Shown in pieces: positions 46,809 to 58,399 of a stretch of 64,000 nucleotides of DNA. A program made the translations under genes and the position numbers. The stretch lies in the NCBI GenBank assembly GCA_028023455.1, contig JAQFVV010006309.1, positions 3,203,482 to 3,267,481 on the forward strand. Direction: 5' to 3'. The stretch is from Epiperipatus broadwayi (taxonomy: Eukaryota > Onychophora > Udeonychophora > Euonychophora > Peripatidae). The notes below the pieces were generated by a model that ran no database searches, had not been told where the DNA came from, and worked only from the letters and a program-made list of their open reading frames with translations. How positions within the stretch are numbered: position 1 is the first letter of the stretch; every line of letters begins with the position of its first letter.

Positions 46809-47942
46809 TACTCCAGTTAGTGCTACCAATTTCTCCATATATATAGTAGATTTTAATTGTGTTATTTTAAAGTTTGAAAGACATAAAAGCACGTGATGAG
46901 ATTTCAAGGAAGTTAAATCGTTGTTCCTGGGCCTTTGTGTTTTATTTTTTTGTTTTTTCGGTATTGACTATTACAATAAAATATTCTAAAAACATTAATT
47001 ATCATTTAAATATTTAATGTATTAATGTTTTAATTACATTCTTGCAAGTTTCAAGGCTGGTTATTATATAAATAAAATTTGTTTAAGTTTATACATTTGT
47101 AAAACTTGTCTATACTTTTTTAGCTTTTCCTGTATGTAAATAGATGCAGGTGTCCAACATTTCAATGACATTGCAAATATTTTTGAAAGATAGTTAATGA
47201 TTTAATTCCAATATATGTATATATCTTTTTTTGGTATTAATTAACCTAATAGCAAAATGAAAAATAATCAATAATAAAAAGAGAGAGAGAGAGAAAGAAA
47301 GACAGCAAATTAATAATAACTTGGCAGGAATTCTGTAATTTTATAAGTAAATAAATACTTTCAATTATTAGATAATATTTTACAAAATAAAAATAAAAAT
47401 CCCCTCCCCTTTAAGCAAAAAGGGTAATATACCATTTGAAATTAAAAAATTCTATGTAATTTTTGTTTTTAAATTTGCCTTGCTTTGTGCTTAGATCTGA
47501 CCAATAGAAGAATGGTGATTCGTAAGAATAGAGTAAAACAAAAGGCGTTTTTCCTTTCTACTTATATAATCAATACTGGTCAGATCATAAGTTTTGATTT
47601 ATCAATGAAGCCATGAAGATATATAATAAGCTGTCTAAATAACAAAAATAATTATTTTAAAATTATCAGTTATTTGGAAGCTCCTAACATTTTGCTTTCT
47701 TATTTTTATAGATTATTTTAAAGTTTAATTATTATTTTTTTTTAATGTTATAATGTTATAAACTGATCTCTTATTTGGAATTCAATTATTACCTGCAATA
47801 TTATCAAAACACCAAACACATATATCTTTGCACATAGGAAAATATAAAATAACATTAAATATATTTATACACTAACACAGATATTTTTTTGAACATTTGT
47901 CATAGTAATTACCTTTATTATTATTATTATTATTATTTATAG
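46809..47942. other. Presumed intron upstream of the FN3 exon
   Basis: A+T-rich, including a short GA-rich run near 47280-47300 and an ATT-repeat polypyrimidine region (47917-47940) just before the acceptor. No other exon is recognisable. Confidence 0.4.
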
Positions 47943-48078
47943 TTATATACTACAAGCACTTCTATCTACCTGAGAGAATTACAATTATTAACAAAGTATG
48001 ATGTATCTATTACTGCAGTAAACAACTATGGAGCAAGCCCACCAGCTAAAACTCAAGCATGGACTGTAGGATCTTTAG
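47943..48078 (+). CDS. Internal exon encoding the end of a fibronectin type III domain
   Basis: A 136-nt open segment is bounded by TTTATAG (acceptor AG at 47941-47942) and GTAAGAG (consensus donor from 48079). It reads LYTTSTSIYLRELQLLTKYD, then YDVSITAVNNYGASPPAKTQ, AWTVGSL. This is the canonical second half of an FN3 fold: a leucine turn before Y-x-V-x-I-x-A-V-N, strands F and G, and the NxxGxS/SPP loop. Intron phases are 0 upstream and 1 downstream; phase-1 introns at FN3 borders are common. Base composition is visibly richer in G+C than its flanks. The protein is probably a receptor, adhesion or matrix protein with several FN3 domains. No other exon of it is recognisable here, so the gene is not named. 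Confidence 0.85.
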
Positions 48079-48899
48079 GTAAGAGTTTATTGTATAATTA
48101 CAGTATTTAAAACTTCCATTAAAAATACCTGATATAGATTTGATAAGTAAAATTATTTGTCAGAGTTACTCTATTTTTTTTACTTCCTTATAAAAGAATC
48201 TATGGTTTCATTAAACTATATGAACAAGAAATAGGTACAAACAAACAATGCAGTGCATTTTATTTTACAGAATCTAGGCATACTTAAAATTTATATTTTC
48301 CTACAAATATTTCAAACAAATGAATAAAGGAATTTGAAAATTGCAAATAAGACCAAATATGCATTTTTGGTTAAACCAGCATTTTTCAGCTGTCTTAGGT
48401 CACAACCTTTCACATATTTTTATGATCTTTGTTCAGCATCTATCAATATCAAATTATTACAACTTAATCTTTAAGTATCAAATTTCTTCAACTCACATAT
48501 TTGACAATGTTGCTCTTTAGAGAAATAATTCATAATTATTATTAATCATTTATTAAATTAAAGATTACTATATTATTTCTTAGAATAGATATAAATTGTA
48601 AACTTAATTAAAGATTAATATTTTTTTAAACACAATCATGTGATACCTTTAATGCAAGTTCATCTCACTTTTTTTAGATGTGTAATATCACAGATATATT
48701 TAAAATTTCTATCTCATCATGCACATTTAAAATATCTGAATAAAAACATCTAAAAAAATAAATAATATAATGATTTGTAGACTAGTAAATGATTAATATT
48801 TGTTATTAATTATTTATCTAAAGAGAATGGTGTTAAATATGTGAGTACAAGAAACTTAGCACTTACACATTAAGTCATAATAATTTTTTAGTATTTAAA
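48079..48899. other. Presumed intron downstream of the FN3 exon
   Basis: A+T-rich. CAGCATTTTTCAGCTGTCTTAGGTCACAACC near 48380 faintly resembles a decayed hAT end, but no partner end or TSD was found. Confidence 0.4.
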
Positions 48900-49551
48900 A
48901 TGTTAAAACAGTGACAAACTCACCATATAGCAGTGCCACCCAGGGTATGTCATAGTAATCAATGGATATAAGAAGGTTTGTGCATAAAATCCTTATTTAA
49001 CACCTACTCAGTGAAGAGCCTTGGATCTAGAGCACTATTCCTAAAACTTAGGATCTAACACAATCCTCTAGCAGTTATAATTTACTTTTATACTAAACTA
49101 TAAAGTTATGAATCTCTAATGACAACAGAAGTTTTCAATCCAAGCTAATTAGCTTGTATAGTTATGTAGATTTGAACTTAGTTCAGTATCTATACATTTT
49201 GGTCTCTGTTCCTTTAATAACTCTAGTCATCATCATTTCATTGGCAGGAATAGTAGTAAACCATTAAGCATGACACAATAACTATTTCCTATGCTAATAC
49301 AAGCTGTTAAAACAGTGATAAACTCTCCATACAGCAGTGCCATTAGAGGGTTCTGATAAATCCTAAGATTTAAATGCAGTGCTCTCAGATTCAATGCTCA
49401 TCACTGATAAAGGCCACAAATTAAAAACTAGTTTGAGGATATTGAATGAGTAAGCACTAGATAGGTATTTTATGCAGTAATCTTTTTATTGATTACTATG
49501 GCTTGCATTAGGTGGCACTACTGTGTGGAAAGTTTGTCACTGTTTTAACAT
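48900..49551. mobile_element. Foldback MITE with 21-bp perfect terminal inverted repeats
   Basis: The ends ATGTTAAAACAGTGACAAACT (48900-48920; first 20 bases quoted as ATGTTAAAACAGTGACAAAC) and its exact inverse at 49531-49551 define the element. A third, internal terminus (GTTAAAACAGTGATAAACTC) lies at about 49309. Internal blocks GCACTAGATAG, TTGATTACTATGGC and GTGGCACTACTGTG match the 153-bp MITE at 21811-21963. The internal terminus suggests a nested or composite copy. No ORF was found. Confidence 0.8.
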
Positions 49552-49821
49552 TGTGTGTATGCATAGGAAATGATGATCATGTGATATTTAAGATGTTCTT
49601 TGTTATTTATTCAATTCAACATGTTATTTCAATCAGTAATCAGTATTTTGAGGAGGGTTGTTTATTTTTTTGTATTTTATTTTTAAAAAAACCTTAGAAT
49701 GCATACTTTTGCGAAACTATCTGCCAATGACATTTGGATCACTATGAAATAATACTGTTCTCATTACTAGTATGAATAATTTTATTCTATAGTGAATTGA
49801 TTAATTAAAATTATTTCCTTC

Positions 49822-49900
49822 TCACTCTGACATAACATAGTGGTTATCACATTGCCTGCTATTGTATAATCTGAAGTTTGAATATTGATCAGGGGAAACT
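49822..49900 (+). repeat. Degenerate tRNA-like sequence (possible SINE relic)
   Basis: CATAGTGGTTATCACATTGCC is an excellent tRNA D-arm/box A of the Val/Asp type. It is followed by an anticodon-like stretch (TGCTATTGTATAATCTGA) and a T-arm-like AAGTTTGAATATTGATC in which box B has decayed from GGTTCGA to AGTTTGA. It is not a functional tRNA. Confidence 0.5.
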
Positions 49901-49977
49901 TTTTAGAACATAAGCAGATTTAGGACTTTGTTAAAAATAAATCGGCCATTAAGAATCTCATTAAATATTTGTTATTG

Positions 49978-50895
49978 TATATGAGGGATATCCAAGAGTG
50001 ACTGGAATTTTATAATAAACAAGTGTTTATTTTTTATGATAAAATTTAATCTCTTTCAAATTACTATTCCTTAGATGCAATACACCTGCCTGCACATGTT
50101 TTTCTCTTTTTGAAATAGCCCCAAAACACTTGCAAAGTGATGCCTTTTAATGTCTCCATTGTTTTTTTCCATCTCTTCTAAATCTGCAAAAAAAAAAAAA
50201 AAAAAATTGAAGCATTTTTTCATTCGAAACAATAAAAAAAATTTGCATGGAAGTGAAATCAAACAAATATGACTAACAGATAAGCTGAATCATGTTGTAT
50301 CTAACTAAAATTTATTTCACATTCAATGCTTTGTGTGCTGATGTTTAATGTTTTTCATGGTGAAGATTGCACCCCTCACTTTGCAACAAAATGGGACATT
50401 CACATTTTACCACATCACATAAACATTTCAGAATTTGTAGATAAAATGCCTGACCATTACAAAGTAATTTTGAGAAGAAATTGCTGTTTGTGTAAAAAAA
50501 ATTAACATTGTCTTGACATTGGATTCATTCATCATGCTTTTTATGGATGTGGTGAATTTGACAGTTCCATTAAACCACTTATAAACTTGTATTTTTCCAA
50601 GATCAGTTTGCTTGTAATCTGTTTCAAGCATTACAACTGTTTAATCTGCTGTTTTCCCTAAAAGAAAACAGTATTTCATATTGTTCTAACCTTTCAGCCA
50701 TTACAAAAGTTGATAAATACCTTAAATGTATTTTACAAGAAAGTATGCTACATGGTACCACAGTTTCATATGGTGACTTCATTAGACAGATTGATGCAGA
50801 AAGCTCACACGAGTTTGTAGCATCAGAAGCATATACTACAACAGGCAGGCATATCAAAAAACTATTCTAATTATTTTTGTGTCCTCCTTCATATA
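49978..50895 (-). mobile_element. Decayed mariner-type transposon
   Basis: The ends TATATGAGGGATATCCAAGAGT and, inverted, TATATGAAGGAGGACACAAA are imperfect terminal repeats starting at TA. Minus-strand coding remnants in order: MAERLEQYEILFSF and (ML)ETDYKQTDLGKIQVYKWFNG (helix-turn-helix region, about 50700-50560), a stop-rich middle, then FFLLFRMKK (the position of the conserved DFxLFxxLK-type motif), ADLEEMEKNNGDIK and a C-terminal ...C end (about 50260-50071). The MAERLEQ...YKWFNG order is that of mariner/SETMAR-type transposases. At ~918 bp against a usual ~1.3 kb, the catalytic centre is largely deleted. Confidence 0.75.
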
Positions 50896-52430
50896 TAATT
50901 ATTAGCTAGAGAGCTATGTTCCAAATGTGTTTGACCGGCCTAGTGCAGAGGCAGAGTGACAGGCATGGTCCATTCATCATGACCTGTTCTGTTATTTATG
51001 GTGCTTAAAATTTGTATGAATTCATGAGCAATTCAATTATTATTAGTGAGACTGATTCTCCAGGTCTAAAAAGATCGTTTTATTAAACAGATTATAAAAG
51101 CAAACCTAAAAAAAAAAAAAAATGATTGTAATACATTATTGCTTTACCCACTGATGGGTATGACGGATAGGGGATCATATTTGTATCAATGTTGAGTCTT
51201 TGATTCACTTTTATATTCAATATAATTATAATGTAGTGTGTTATTAACATAGTTTTAAATCAATTATATGTTTAGTATCATATAATCAAGAGTAGCCATC
51301 ACTACGAAAACAGGATTAGATTTGATAATATTTAATATAGAGATTTAATTGAAATCTTCTCTATAAATAATTTGAAATTATTGTATGTTAATAAATATTT
51401 ATAGGAATTTGCTTCCTGAATACACAGAATTTTATTTATTTGGCAAAAAATTAAATGTTATTTGTTGAAAACCATTACACATGTTTTCATTTATTTTATT
51501 TTTTATGTCTGTCTAAAAACCTTTATTTATTTTTTTTTTTTTCATTAATTAACTCATTTGGAATTCAGGAAGGCATTTATAAATAAGAAATGTAGACAGA
51601 TGGTTTAAAAACAGAAAATATATGTACGGCCAAAAAACAATCGTTGATAGACTGAATGTTCTAATTACAAGTACTTTTTGTTTGAACTTTTGATACTTAT
51701 CCTTTTTTTCCAGTTATTCTATTTATTCATCTTATTATGATTAAACAATGACATAAAACATTGTCATTTCCTGCAATATCAAAAACTTTATACATGTATA
51801 TTCATTTTACCAAATGATAACTTTGCAATACTATAACTTGAAATTTTATCAACCGAAATTCTATGTATTGATAAAATAATTTCTATTACTTTGTTAATTA
51901 GAGAATTATAAAAGCTGCAAACAATTTTGATCAAAAAATAAAGGAATTAAATAAGGAAAGGTTACGTTTTTTATTCTGTTTTAAGATTTGCAATTTTAAA
52001 TTATTATAATTGCGTATTTTTAAGTGGTTGTGATATTTTTCAAATTTATTGTAAAGTAAGGCACTCTTCCAAACCAACAAACAACATATACTATATAGAT
52101 ATATAACGTGTAGGCCGTAACCATATATAGACTATGATTAAAGTCAGGTGGTCAAAATATTCACTTAGCATTCCTGGTACCTGACTTCAGTTATTGCCGA
52201 ATATACTTTCAGCTTATCCTGGACGTGCGACCTTGTTTAGATGCTTATACTATCTATAAGCATCATACCTCAATAAAATTATTTTACCTAGGAATTATAT
52301 CTCAAATTTCCAAAAAACATATACTTATTTATCACTTGGTCTTCTCTAATAATCAACTTTTTATGTATTGTTTTTTTTTTTTTTAATTAGGTGTTTTTGT
52401 TTTGGAAAAAAAATTACAGTATTAAATATT
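50896..52430. other. No recognisable gene or element
   Basis: A+T-rich. A small hairpin-like pair (AAGTCAGGTGG... and ...TACCTGACTTCAG, about 52142-52190) is the only structure seen. Confidence 0.4.
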
Positions 52431-52433
52431 AAC

Positions 52434-53165
52434 TGAAACACAGGCTTATTATATACCTGTGCCTCTATATGTAATATACAGGGAATATAAGCACAGACTT
52501 TCACACGACCCTCCACTCTATTTCATAACACTGATACACTTGAACACATATGTGTCGAAAAGATAAATAATCACCAATATACATATTTCATGGTAAACCA
52601 GCAATCATCAGTTGGTCTTACACTCTCTACACGTATATGCTATAAGTACTCAGATATATATTAAGATAGCCAATCTTCATACTTCAATGGACAGGCTTCA
52701 ATCTACTCCACACTCCCTTACAATTTATATAGAAAACTTAATGTCACTTATAATAATGCATTAACCATTTTTTATTAAATATAATGCTTATTTTAGGAAA
52801 CTTCAAATTCATAACTATTATAAAATACTTATTAATAATTTGTGTAGATGTCATTCTGAATTAACTTCAGTTTTATAATATTACATATTATTTTATATCG
52901 GATAATGATAGTTGAATTGTTGTAAGAATGAAAAGATTAAACCATATCTATTAAAAGGTTAAGGAAATGCTATCTTATTACAAGTTGAGCACTAATTGTA
53001 TTGGGAGATTATAATTTAGCCCAATTGATGAGTGCTAGTTCTGATCATTTATCTTTTGCTCATGGGTGGTCATGTGTATCACTTGTTTAGATTAAGTGGA
53101 GGATGAAAATAAATTGAAAATCTTAAGCTCAAATCCCTACTGAATGAAATATATATGCTCCCATA
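52434..53165. repeat. Hammerhead-bearing repeat pair, partly decayed (HHR-repeat locus 4)
   Basis: The left copy (52434 to about 52745, minus-type) starts with the same hairpin as locus 2 (CACAGGCTTATTATATACCTGTG), then GCACAGACTTTCACACGACC, the hammerhead segment, and AGATAGCCAATCTTCATACTT, CAATGGACAGGCTTCAATC. A diverged inverted partner lies at about 52985-53165 (GAGATTATAATTTAGCCCAATTGATGAG..., GGTGGTCATGTGTATCACTTG, AAATTGAAAATCTTAAGCTC). The ~240 bp between them is A+T-rich. Confidence 0.7.
52574..52615 (-). ncRNA. Hammerhead ribozyme motif (intact core, one stem II mismatch)
   Basis: The minus strand reads CCAA, CTGATGA, TTGCT-GGTTT-ACCAT, GAAA, TATGTATA, TTGG. Core, GAAA and stem I are perfect. 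Stem II has one mismatch (UGCU/ACCA). Stem III is the same loopless palindrome as at 31152. The diverged partner at 53021 (+) has CCAATTGATGAGTGCT but has lost the GAAA and the 3' strand. Confidence 0.65.
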
Positions 53166-53479
53166 TATATGACTGTTAAAACTTTTGTCACAGTCCCCAT
53201 TTTTTTCTATGTATGAAATTAAATTTTATTTATATATACTAAAGATAACCATAATTTACTGTAAGCAATATTGATTAATTATTTTCCCTTTTTTTTTTAA
53301 TTTTTTATCTTCTTTTTCCTCACTTTTTGTATATTCCCCTCAAATTTTTTTTTCATTGTTCCAGTGCAATCAAAAACAATCAATCCATTACAAGACTACT
53401 ACTTTTAAACCTGTCTTCATGGCTTGGATCTGTAATGATACTTATAACATTTTATTATTATCTCTAAAAGGAAAATTGC

Positions 53480-53935
53480 TTACTACCTCAAGCCCTGATT
53501 TAAGCATGGTCAATGAGAGTTGATGTATATACAAATACACTCTAAACTTAAATGATTATTTAAGTTTTTTAAACTCTTACTGGCAGGTGATCAGAAATTG
53601 ACTTTCACTTTAATAATTTCAAAATTTTCAACACTTTATAATAATAGATTTACATTTATAAGTTGTATAAGTCTAATCATAGTTGATTAAAAATAAGACA
53701 ATGTACTTCTGCGATAGGTTAACTAAATTTGTACAATTCAATATTTGATTATCAGGCATACAATAGACTGAAGTCCTGATTTAAGCATGGTCAGTGGGAG
53801 TTGGTGTATATACAAATACACTAAAATTAAATGATTCACTTAAGTTTTTTGAACTCTTACTGGCAGGCTAGTGCATGGAGATTTATAATATTTAAGAAAT
53901 AGTGCATTATCAGAGGCTGACTTCCGCTTTAATAA
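53480..53935. repeat. Direct repeats of a ~130-bp unit
   Basis: CCTGATTTAAGCATGGTCAATG, TTGATGTATATACAAATACA, AATGATTATTTAAGTTTTTT and CTCTTACTGGCAGGTGATCA at about 53494-53595 recur at about 53773-53870 with few changes. A GACTT(T/C)C(A/G)CTTTAATAATT block follows each copy. They are separated by ~150 bp of unrelated DNA. Neither has a long frame. Confidence 0.75.
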
Positions 53936-53939
53936 TTAC

Positions 53940-54960
53940 TTTCTCTTCAATAATCTTTTTATTACCAATAATAAATCCTGACTACAAAAAATAGAGGTAA
54001 AATTATGATCAAATTTAACAAAAGAAAAAACAATCTAAAAATAAATAGGCTATTAATAGAATGGAGAAGAATCTTTTTTTATGAAAAATCATTTTATTAT
54101 ATTTATGTCACTATAAATATAATTTAAATTAAACATATTCACATAGGTGTATAATATCTATAAAAAGAATATTTTATTACATTAATTTTATTTTATTTTT
54201 AGTCAAGAATATTTAATAAATTCTCAATTTTAAGCTTACTTGATTGAGGAGGCTTGTAATGCACAACTTGGTCTAGAGCTGGTCAAGTCTATAACATTAT
54301 ATTATAAAATTTGTTGGTAATAATGCATTGTTGGCAAATAGGTAGGATGAACTTAACAAAATATTAATTAATGATGCTGAAACTTATAAATAGTATAAGG
54401 GATTAAATTAAATATGAGTAAATTAAAATAAATGATGATAAAAATTAAGTAAAATTGTTGCAGATGAACTGTTTGTTACAGAGGAAGTTATTTTTTTTTT
54501 TTTTTTGTAATATTTGGGAATTCATCATGTGATAGTGTAAAAAATGAAAAACAACAAAAAATTTAGAATTATAATGGATAAATAGGCTAAGATTTGTTAA
54601 GTGTTATATTTGGAATGGAGCTTTATCTAATGCAAAGACTTGTATGATTAAGAAAAGATAGAAGAAACAATTGGAGGCTTGAGAGATATGTGTATGAAAA
54701 ATATTTAAAAAATATGTTGGAATGATAATATTTATGATGTAAAAAAGGTGAAATGCTTCTATGAAAATGATTAGTTATTAAAGAATTAAAAAAATTAAAT
54801 TGGATTGGCCATCTACTTGGAAATTAAAGAATTATGGAAAATATATTGAAAGAGATTAGAAGGTGATAGAATTTTTATTCACATTTTTTTAAAAATCTAC
54901 TACACTCATAGAACAATAACCTCATTATATACATATATTATTTATAAAACAATTTGAATG
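53940..54960. other. No firm gene; weak LINE-like trace near 54780
   Basis: The plus strand at about 54780-54860 reads LKKLNWIGHLLGN then MENILKEIRR, reminiscent of the (L)KW.GH...R block found near LINE C-termini. Nothing else supports it. The rest is A+T-rich. Confidence 0.3.
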
Positions 54961-55314
54961 TATAAACAATGATCATTGCCAATTGCTCAACAATCTTTGT
55001 GATAAATGCTTAGCCAGAGAGAGCATTTAAAATATCTCTGTCAGGACCTCCTCCCAACTTCTGACCATGGTTTTGTGCTTTGGCACTCCTCAGAGAGGTA
55101 CTAGGGTAGCTCCAGACACTAGATATAAAAATACCAACCCAAAGCCAGCATTTTTAGATCTAGTACCTAGTGCCTCTCTGAGTAATGCCAAAACATGAAA
55201 CCATGGTCAGAGGTTTGGGGGGGGGGGGTTCCTGACAGAGATATTTTAAATGCTTTCTCTGGCTAAGCGTTTATCATGAAGCTTGTTGATCAATTGGCAA
55301 TGCTCATTGTTTAT
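54961..55314. repeat. Foldback element with ~145-bp arms
   Basis: The left arm (54961-55106) and right arm (about 55164-55314) are inverse: AACAATGATCATTGCCAATTG/CAATTGGCAATGCTCATTGTT, CTTAGCCAGAGAGAGCATTTA/AAATGCTTTCTCTGGCTAAG, TCTGACCATGGTTTTGTG/CATGAAACCATGGTCAGA. The right arm has a G12 run. There is no ORF. The AAGAGAAAGCATTTAAAATC-like block resembles the duplicated repeat at 33985-34600. Confidence 0.8.
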
Positions 55315-55388
55315 ATCTTACAAGCTTAAGAGAATTGGGTCATGTGATCTGTGACTCTTATTTTGACAATTTGAATGTATGTTTATAT

Positions 55389-55572
55389 GTCATTAAAAAC
55401 CAGTCAACCTCTAGACAATCTCAATATCAGTAACAATCAACAATTTCAAACTGTTGTCAAAGCAACCTTTTAACAATAAAGCCATTTAGAGGAAATTGCC
55501 CTGACAACAGCTTAAAATTGTTGCTTGTTACTGATATTGGGTTGTCTAAGTGCTGACTATTTTTTAATGATT
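55389..55572. repeat. Foldback element
   Basis: TTAAAAACCAGTCAACCTCTAGACAATCTCAATATCAGTAACAATCAACAATTT (left) pairs with AAAATTGTTGCTTGTTACTGATATTGGGTTGTCTAAGTGCTGACTATTTTTTAA (right); the strings are quoted from 55392 and 55513. The arms have about 10% mismatches and surround a ~50-bp centre. Confidence 0.75.
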
Positions 55573-55758
55573 ACGTACAAACCCATTTAACCTTGAATAT
55601 TATTACACATATTATTTATGTTTACATATGTATACTAATAATTTCAGTAAACTAAAACATTAAAAACATTTAATTTGTATGCTGAACATGAAATCAATAC
55701 ATTTCAGCATTAAATATAATTATTATATTATTATTATAAAATTATTTACTAATATCAA

Positions 55759-55997
55759 TAATTAATTGAGATTGCGCTTTACGCAAAAAGTGAAGCTTGT
55801 CTAAATCTTACAAAGTTATATGGCTTAGCACTTTCGGAGACCTTGAGTCTCCATAATCATAGCCTACTTTTAACTGAAGTTTAGTGGTGGTTTATGTAAA
55901 ATTTTATGCAAATTTTATAATGAAGCGCTAAGCCATATAACTTTGTAAGATTTAGACAAGCTTCACTTTTTGCGTAAAGCGCAATCTCAATTAATTA
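55759..55997. mobile_element. MITE with 71-bp perfect inverted repeats
   Basis: The arms 55759-55829 (starting TAATTAATTGAGATTGCGC) and 55927-55997 are perfect inverses with no mismatch over 71 bp. The 97-bp spacer contains a short hairpin, GGAGACCTTGAGTCTCC. Perfect arm identity, unlike all other foldbacks here, suggests recent origin or ongoing arm correction. No ORF and no certain TSD were found. Confidence 0.88.
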
Positions 55998-55999
55998 CT

Positions 56000-57168
56000 A
56001 ATCAAAGATGAAGTAAAAACTATTATTTTATTTTAATATCAATAATGTTTTTAGTTTTTTTAATTTAAGAAAATTATTATATTTTGGTATTTATATGTAT
56101 TTCAAATATTTGATAAGTAATATATATATATATATAATGAAATTATTGCATGTTTATTTCATGAAATGTTTTTTTAGATTTGAAGAAGGCGGCTAGACAG
56201 GCAAAACTGCTATAGGGAAGTTAAATAAAGAATTGTGAAATATGCATTAAAATAAGTATATTATTTTTTTAAGGATTTAATATAAGCAGTGCAAGAAGAA
56301 GGGAACAGATGTTGAAGCTCCTTGAATGTTTATTTATTAACAATAAAAAGCAATAAAGAATTAAAAATGAGAATTCAATGGTTAAGAGGCTTTTAAATTG
56401 TGTAAAACATTTTGGATGCCTTAAAGCTGTATCTAAAAAAAAACTTTAATTGTATTAAAAGTAGTAAAGTTTTTGAACCAAAAAGGAAGCAGTGAAATTT
56501 ATATAAATATGTTGATTGACATATGAAATCTAATTTTTGATTATAACTAATAATAATATTTCATTTATTTTGTGTATCATTGGAATTTGTATATGTATAA
56601 ATTTATATATATAAATGTCTTTCTAAGCAAATGTATTTTCTCAATTTGCTAACAATTGGAAGAAGTTTTCAAAGCTAAGCAATATCATTTTGAAGTTGCA
56701 TATGAGGAATTATTGGTTTATTGTTTCTTTGCTTTTTTTACTGAGATATCTAATTTGTTAGACTATATATCATCTATATGTGGACTTCCTGCATTGTCTA
56801 AAAATGGTCAATTCTTATAGATAATGATTTAAGATGATAAATGCAAAAAGATAATTGTTGGATGAGAAGTAATCACATAAAATTATTTTTATTGTTTATT
56901 GCCTGAATTGATAGAGTTTTAATTAATGACTGAGAACAAAGAATTTATATAGAGTGTATTTATGATAATACCATTAACCAAGTGATATGAACTAATTACT
57001 CTATTATTTCAGAAACTTTTCAACTTACTTTAATAATTGCAGCTTTTAAAATAATTGTTGAAGAGTATTTAATTGTCTTAATTGATATTGTGGTGTTAAT
57101 TCTTTCATTATAATTATGTATTACTTGGCATGTAGATGACTTTTTATAATTTTGCTTTTTTAGACACA
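56000..57168. other. No recognisable gene or element
   Basis: A+T-rich, with no exon, RNA gene or shared repeat seen. Confidence 0.4.
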
Positions 57169-57184
57169 AAAATTATATAGGTTT

Positions 57185-57285
57185 GTCAAGCATTGGTGGT
57201 CAAGTGGTCAGCACAGCTGCCTTACAAGCAGTTGTCTCGGGTTAGGTAGTTCGCTTCCCAGCCGATGCTATGACACATGAAAAAA
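57185..57285 (+). repeat. tRNA-derived SINE, family A, with target-site duplication
   Basis: Head TCAAGCATTGGTGGTCAAGTGG, then CAGCACAGCTGCCTTACAAG, box B-like TAGTTCGCTTCCCAGCC, tail GATGCTATGACACATG and A-run. It is flanked by AAATTATATAGGTTT (57170-57184) and AAATTATACAGGTTT (57286-57300), 14 of 15 identical. Confidence 0.88.
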
Positions 57286-57300
57286 AAATTATACAGGTTT

Positions 57301-58390
57301 ATAAAAGTTTTATATATAGAGATCAACTTCAAAATATTTTTTTATATATAGTTACATTTAATATCGAATTAAGATGAACTTTATTGTTGAAAGTTCAAGA
57401 TGTCTGTATTCTTGTAGCTTTTCTAACTCAATTGAATTTAATTATAACTATGTTGGTAAATATTCCTCTGTTATTGGACAGCCAATTGTTTCTTGTCAAT
57501 TAATCAGCCTGCATTGCAATGTGGTTTTCACCCTCATTGGATACATCTGCAATTACTCTTGAACTTAATGTTTTATGTTAGTTCTGGATCATTTAAAATG
57601 ATTGGTAGATAACATTCCTAGTAAAGACAAATTTTTATTTCAAAAATATTATTTCAATAGTAATAACACTAAGAAGTTAAATGAATTGAAAAATTTAGGT
57701 AGAATTACTTTTTTTTAAAAAAACAACAACAGTTGTGTACAATATATCAATCCCTGCCTTCATCTAGCTTCATAAATTGATTTTCTTTTTATAGCGATTT
57801 AATGATGGTTTTTTTCTTTCTCTTTTAAATCCCCCCCCCCTGCTCCTTTTTAAAATATATATATTATTTCTCTTATCAAATAATATAAAAGAGAAATATT
57901 AAATTTAGGAAATGTATACATAGTAATAAATATTATTTTCATGTAAATAATAGCATGTGGAGAAAACGTTGCTGGATGCATTATTATATACGTATGTGTA
58001 TAAACAAAGGAAGTAAATAATCCCCCAGATTATGAATTAAAAGCACTCTAAATGTTAAACAAAGGATCAAGAATAAAATAAATAGAATAGAATGGATTTA
58101 TAGCTTGGGGCAGGGGAATATATTCTCTCTGTTTACATGTACATTGAGCTATGTTTAATTTAAAGTTTATATAAGTATAAAACAGTGTAGTGAAGGGTAG
58201 TATGGATATAACAAATGCTTGATATCGCTAGCTCACCGGAAGAGTAAAAGTTGTGAAATATTTGCATAATTAAAGAAGGTGGTCTGAACATCTGTATGAT
58301 GGATAGTTGCAACATTGCAGAGTTGAGGTAAGAGATGTATAGATTAAAACCAAAAAGTTTGAAAATATATATGTGATATATTTATACCTC
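57301..58390. other. No recognisable gene or element
   Basis: A+T-rich, with a C10 run near 57831-57840. The plus-strand frame 57374-57562 shows no known domain, and no splice sites set it off. Confidence 0.4.
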
Positions 58391-58399
58391 TAAAGAATA

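Noticed and set aside
48378-48860. Possible decayed hAT element starting CAGCATTTTTCAGC
   Set aside because: There is no matching right terminus and no 8-bp duplication; similarity to the 35920 end is weak.
53480-53935. CRISPR-like direct repeats
   Set aside because: There are only two long copies separated by unrelated sequence in a eukaryotic context; no short regularly spaced repeats are present.
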